From: Xiphophorus maculatus
Lineage: Eukaryota; Chordata; Actinopteri; Cyprinodontiformes; Poeciliidae
Reading direction: 5' to 3'
Assembly (NCBI RefSeq): GCF_002775205.1
Contig: NC_036443.1
Location: forward strand, 16,778,373 to 16,842,372
Length of the DNA: 64,000 nt
Shown here: one piece after another, positions 60,321 to 64,000 of the stretch
Layout: each line of letters begins with the position of its first letter
Numbering within the stretch: the first letter of the stretch is position 1
Translations under genes and position numbers: made by a program
The notes under the pieces: model-generated
The model's input: only the letters and a program-made list of their open reading frames with translations
Told to the model about the DNA's origin: nothing
Database searches by the model: none

Positions 60321-60919
60321 TTCTACAGAGTGAATAAAACACAAGTGTTTCCCAAATGTTGCAAATCGATCGCTTTAACAGATGCAACATAATAACCTGA
60401 TTTGAAGGAATTCAACCTTTTATTTTTGGTGTTATCATAGAAAAAACAACAAGAGCTTGTGTTATATTTCTTTTCGTAGGTATCCATACCTTGTGAACTG
60501 CTTTTAAATGGATAGTTGTTACTTTTTTTTTTTAATGTAATTATTTGAAAAGTGTGGCGTGTATCTTTATTCAGTCCCTCAGATTTATATTGTATTTTCC
60601 ACAATTACTGCTGCTACAAATTATTTCATGAATGTTTTAACCCACAAATCAAAAATGGGGCAGATGGAGAACTTATTAAATGCCAATGACTTCTGCAGAT
60701 TGCACTTTTTTTATTGTTGTTGCATACATTAGAACTGGTTGCTGTTACTTAATTGTGCATTCTGTTTGTTTGTTTTTTTCAGATGGGGCAGGTTCATTAA
60801 TGAAGAGGGAAAAATAAGAAAAATAAAGCTAATGAAAAAAAAAGAACTCTGCCCAATCTTTTCTACATAAGGACTTAAGTCCAATATGATTGAATTGAGC
60901 ATATCTGGCTGCAATATTT

Positions 60920-61060
60920 TGGTAAGTCTGAAGTTGTGCCACTCTCTTTCTGTTTTGAGGTCATGGACTGAACAGTGCTGGAACAAGTTACATGCAGTTT
61001 TGTGGTTACAATGTGACAAATGGGGTATGAATAATTTTGCAAGCCTTTGCTTAAAACTTT
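60920..61060 (-). mobile_element. Short Tc1/mariner fossil
   Basis: GAAGTTGTGCCACTCTCTTT + CTGTTTTGAGGTCATGGACTGAACAGTGCTGG is antisense transposase DNA. It is joined to the terminal-type phrase GTGGTTACAATGTGACAAAT + GGGGTATGAATAATTTTGCA, so internal sequence has been lost. Confidence 0.7.
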
Positions 61061-61744
61061 TAGACACCAGCTGGATAGTAGTGAGCCACTTAAGGTAGAT
61101 GTTTAACGCAAAGGGCTTTATTATCATTTATACAATTAACTTTTTACCTCCTCATCTTCATTCAAAACACACAAAACTAAATAAAAAAAATGCTGCCATG
61201 TTATTAATGTTCTCACGAAGGCAATTACCTGCTCTTTAAATTATTAATCACAGGAATTAGCATGTGAAGTTTTGCTTCTGTTTTCACTTGTTTTTCTTAC
61301 CTATAGTTGTAAAAGTAGGGCAGGCGGGAAACCCAGAGGTCTTCAGGCTTAGACCAGTACCTTCTCCTGATCTATACCACCCAGATTCCACTTTTATTTC
61401 CAATCTCTTTGTGATAAATGTGCAGAAATAATAAACATTAAGACATTTGACAAATCAAACAACTGCAGGTTTCTCTGCTCAGAGCTGGTGACCAGTTTCT
61501 GCACTGCTATCTACCAAGAACAAGAATTTGTTCCATTACAAATGTATTTTATTTTAATTATTTCGACACACTGTGGTTCCATTTCATAGGTCAGTCCCAG
61601 TCCTTATTATTCCAGACCCCTAGAATCAATTAATATCTTAAATGCCATCTGTCTGACAACAAGAAATAGGCTAAAAATGCTAAATAAAAGCAACAGATAA
61701 TTAATTAAACGAATTAATGAAGTTCAAGCACAGTTAAGAAACAA

Positions 61745-62125
61745 AATCATTTTGTATCAACCAGTCTGGAAGGGGTTACAAAGCCATTTCTATGGCTTTG
61801 GGACTCCATGCAACCAAAGTCAGGGCTATTATCTACAAATGGAGAAAACATTAACAGTGGTGATGCTTCTTAGGAGTGGTCAGCCTACCATAATAACACC
61901 AAGAGCCACACTGATGACTCATCTGGGAGGACACAAAAGAACCCTGAACAACATCTAAAGAACTGTGGACCTCGCTTGCGTCAGTTCGGGCCAGCATTTT
62001 CTGATTCAACAATAACAAAGACACTGGAGAACAATGGCATCCAGCTCAGAGTTTGGAGCTAAAAGCTATTGCTAACCAAAAGGAGTAGAAAGGCCTGTCA
62101 TCTTTGATGGTCCCTAGGAAAATCC
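61745..62125 (+). mobile_element. Tc1/mariner fossil, 5' part of the transposase region
   Basis: GGAAGGGGTTACAAAGCCAT, TTTGGGACTCCATGCAACCA, ACAAATGGAGAAAACATTAA, CAGTGGTGATGCTTCTTAGG and CATCTAAAGAACTGTGGACC follow the common vertebrate Tc1 transposase in the plus sense in correct order. Degraded, with no catalytic part seen. A CAAAGCCAT/ATGGCTTTG mini-hairpin lies at 61778-61799. Confidence 0.75.
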
Positions 62126-64000
62126 TCACCTTTTTTCATGCAGTCAGAAAGGCAGTGGTAAATGAGTGGAGGAAGGCAGAGGGGAAGAGACAAAATGAAG
62201 AAATAAGGTTGTGACAGCAGGGGCAGCAGGGGAGGAGCTTTGTCCTGGATGACCTTTGCTGTTTCTGCAGCATGTGATCATTCACTTACGAACTGCAAAA
62301 CCTTCAATTTACTTAGGTAATGCACTGATGTATGAACCCACAGTCAACCAGAGTGCACATCAATACATTTGTTTGAATTTCAAAAGCACACTGAAAAGAA
62401 ATAAGCAGGTGTACAAAATAGATAGATTTTGTAGCTGATATTTTGAGAAAATATTTTCCATGCCTATGGAAAGAAAATTGATTAGAACAATGTTTTAAAG
62501 ATAAATTTTATTGCTTTCTTCAAATTATTACATTCAAATACACAAAGACTACCATGTCTTCATACAATTTTAGAAGCTGATGAACGAGCTAACTTCTTAA
62601 ACGTAACATAAATACTTTATATTTACGTTACAGCTGATCCCAACTTCCTAATGGCTTTGTTTTCAAACCTTCCTTTTTTTTGTCCTGCTACCTAAATTTT
62701 CTCTTCCTGTTCTCCTCAAGGGAATACCTATAAATAGAAACTGACCTTGGACGTTCTTCACCTGCTGACTGCATTCAGCTGGAATTATCACAACCTCTGC
62801 TTCCCTCAGAGGTATGTTCACTCTCAGATGGGAGTACTCTCAGACTGATTTAGTTTCAAATTCTCCAAAGAAGGAGAACAGTGCCATTTTACGATATCTA
62901 ATTTGCTGACCTACAACCAATTATCAAATCATTCCCAGATTTACCTGATCAAGATTAATAGGTCCAACACAACAAGTAGCAATTAAAGGATGTCCAAGCA
63001 ATTGTATTCTAAGGTGTAGAATGTTTAAACTTTATTCTGACAGCCATAATCAAGAGTCAGCTAACTGTGGCATGAAGAGTGTGCGTGTTTTTTGTTTATG
63101 CCTCTTCTAGATACACTGTGTAAAAGACAGCATTCATCCCTAGGGAAGAATAAAGCTACTCCCAGGAGGAATAAGAAGACCAAAGGGAGTGTTTGTGAAA
63201 AAAAAAAAAATCCAAAACATAATCATGAAGAACAGTTATGTATAACCGACTGATCGCATGAAGTGGTAATTAAGGATTGTGACTTCGTCAGCAGGACAGG
63301 AGTTTGCAGAAAATCAAATTGGAAAGGAGTGGATAGAAGAAAAATAAGTAGAGAAGGGTGAACAGATAAAGGTCACGGTGACAGTATGATGAGTCATTCA
63401 GTGTGGAGCACAGCAGCATCTTTCCCAATGTTATACTATCACCCTCTCCACCATCTGTCTACTTGCTATGACAGTAAAAACTGCCATGACTGGCAGCAGA
63501 CCGTCGTTTTCCCATCACCGCTACAAAAATAAAAATACAACCTACGCCACTGAGAACTACAACTGAAATTGAGAGAAAATCTGGAATTGAAGTCACGTCA
63601 GTGTATATCTGAGGGTGTTGTATTTCACATTTTGTGTATGGAGTATCTGTCAGGATTGCCTGGTTGCTGATCAACCAATGAGCTTCCAGAAGTAATTGAA
63701 TTTTTGTGAAACCACTAGCAACAGCATCAACATCCATGGCAACCTATTCTGGTCAACACTGCCAAAGGCTGCTAAAGAGGAAAACACCACACGCAAAGTC
63801 ACTACAACACTCCTAAAAAAAAAACCAATCCCTAAATGATTGTCTTATATAATATTTGTGAAAAACTGAACATTTATGTCTTAATTTTACAGTAGATTCT
63901 AAAGGTTCTAGGAAAGGAAGCACAATATATATTTAAGTATAATATTAGGAGCAATTTTTAATTCTAATTACTTTTAATGACAAAAGATCCCCAATAAATC
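62126..64000. other. Right flank, no gene seen
   Basis: No conserved coding exon is recognised. A 92-codon open frame on the minus strand at 63459-63737 has a hydrophobic stretch (LSISVVVLSGVGCIFIFVAV). Its DNA has the feel of a dispersed repeat and is not called a gene. The interval may contain further kcna2 upstream sequence or reach the next gene of the channel cluster. Confidence 0.4.

Noticed and set aside
1-64000. CRISPR arrays, operons or bacterial defence systems
   Set aside because: All genes are spliced vertebrate genes; no regularly spaced repeats with unique spacers are present.

Overview
The window is nuclear DNA of a ray-finned fish, most likely a percomorph teleost. The genes are intron-rich with GT-AG splicing. 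Tc1/mariner fossils are abundant, there is a fish-type tRNA SINE, AT and CA microsatellites are long, and the proteins are vertebrate orthologues. Species cannot be named from the sequence.

Layout from left to right. The first coding exon of ube2t (minus strand) lies at 959-1068; its remaining exons run off the left edge, and a probable untranslated first exon and promoter lie near 1.9-2.1 kb. A compact three-exon class I SAM-dependent methyltransferase follows at 3222-4119 (minus). A nine-exon ETS-family gene of the TEL type, etv7, occupies 6186-10426 (plus), with a composite interferon/STAT/ETS site about 190 bp before its ATG. A nine-exon patatin-like phospholipase, best read as pnpla1, follows in tandem at 12290-16797 (plus). 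The rest of the window holds two intronless Kv1 potassium-channel coding exons on the minus strand: kcna10 (27447-29171) and kcna2 (56766-58268), about 27.6 kb apart. Both have a 3' splice site upstream of the ATG, so each has untranslated 5' exons further right. The etv7-pnpla1 pairing matches human 6p21 and the kcna10-kcna2 pairing matches human 1p13.

The spaces between genes hold repeats. The youngest-looking is a Tc1-like transposon (32673-34994) with both terminal repeats. It is itself interrupted by a 730-bp block flanked by a 5-bp duplication, and its transposase is frameshifted. At least six older Tc1-type fossils surround it. A tRNA-derived SINE, a 431-bp element with 8-bp flanking repeats, an array of a 12-bp palindrome, and several microsatellites complete the set. 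A GC-rich island with CCAAT boxes and a CArG box at 46.4-46.8 kb stands alone between the channel genes and is a candidate distal promoter.

The most unusual pattern is a large number of short, perfect or nearly perfect inverted repeats with tiny loops (arms 11-29 bp, loops 0-8 nt). They are scattered through introns, a 3' UTR and intergenic DNA, far more than chance allows. They share no sequence, apart from two that share a short arm end, which fits local template-switch mutation better than a transposon family.

No operon, CRISPR, prophage or other prokaryotic system is present. Identifications rest on recognised protein sequence and hand-read splice sites; no database search was run.
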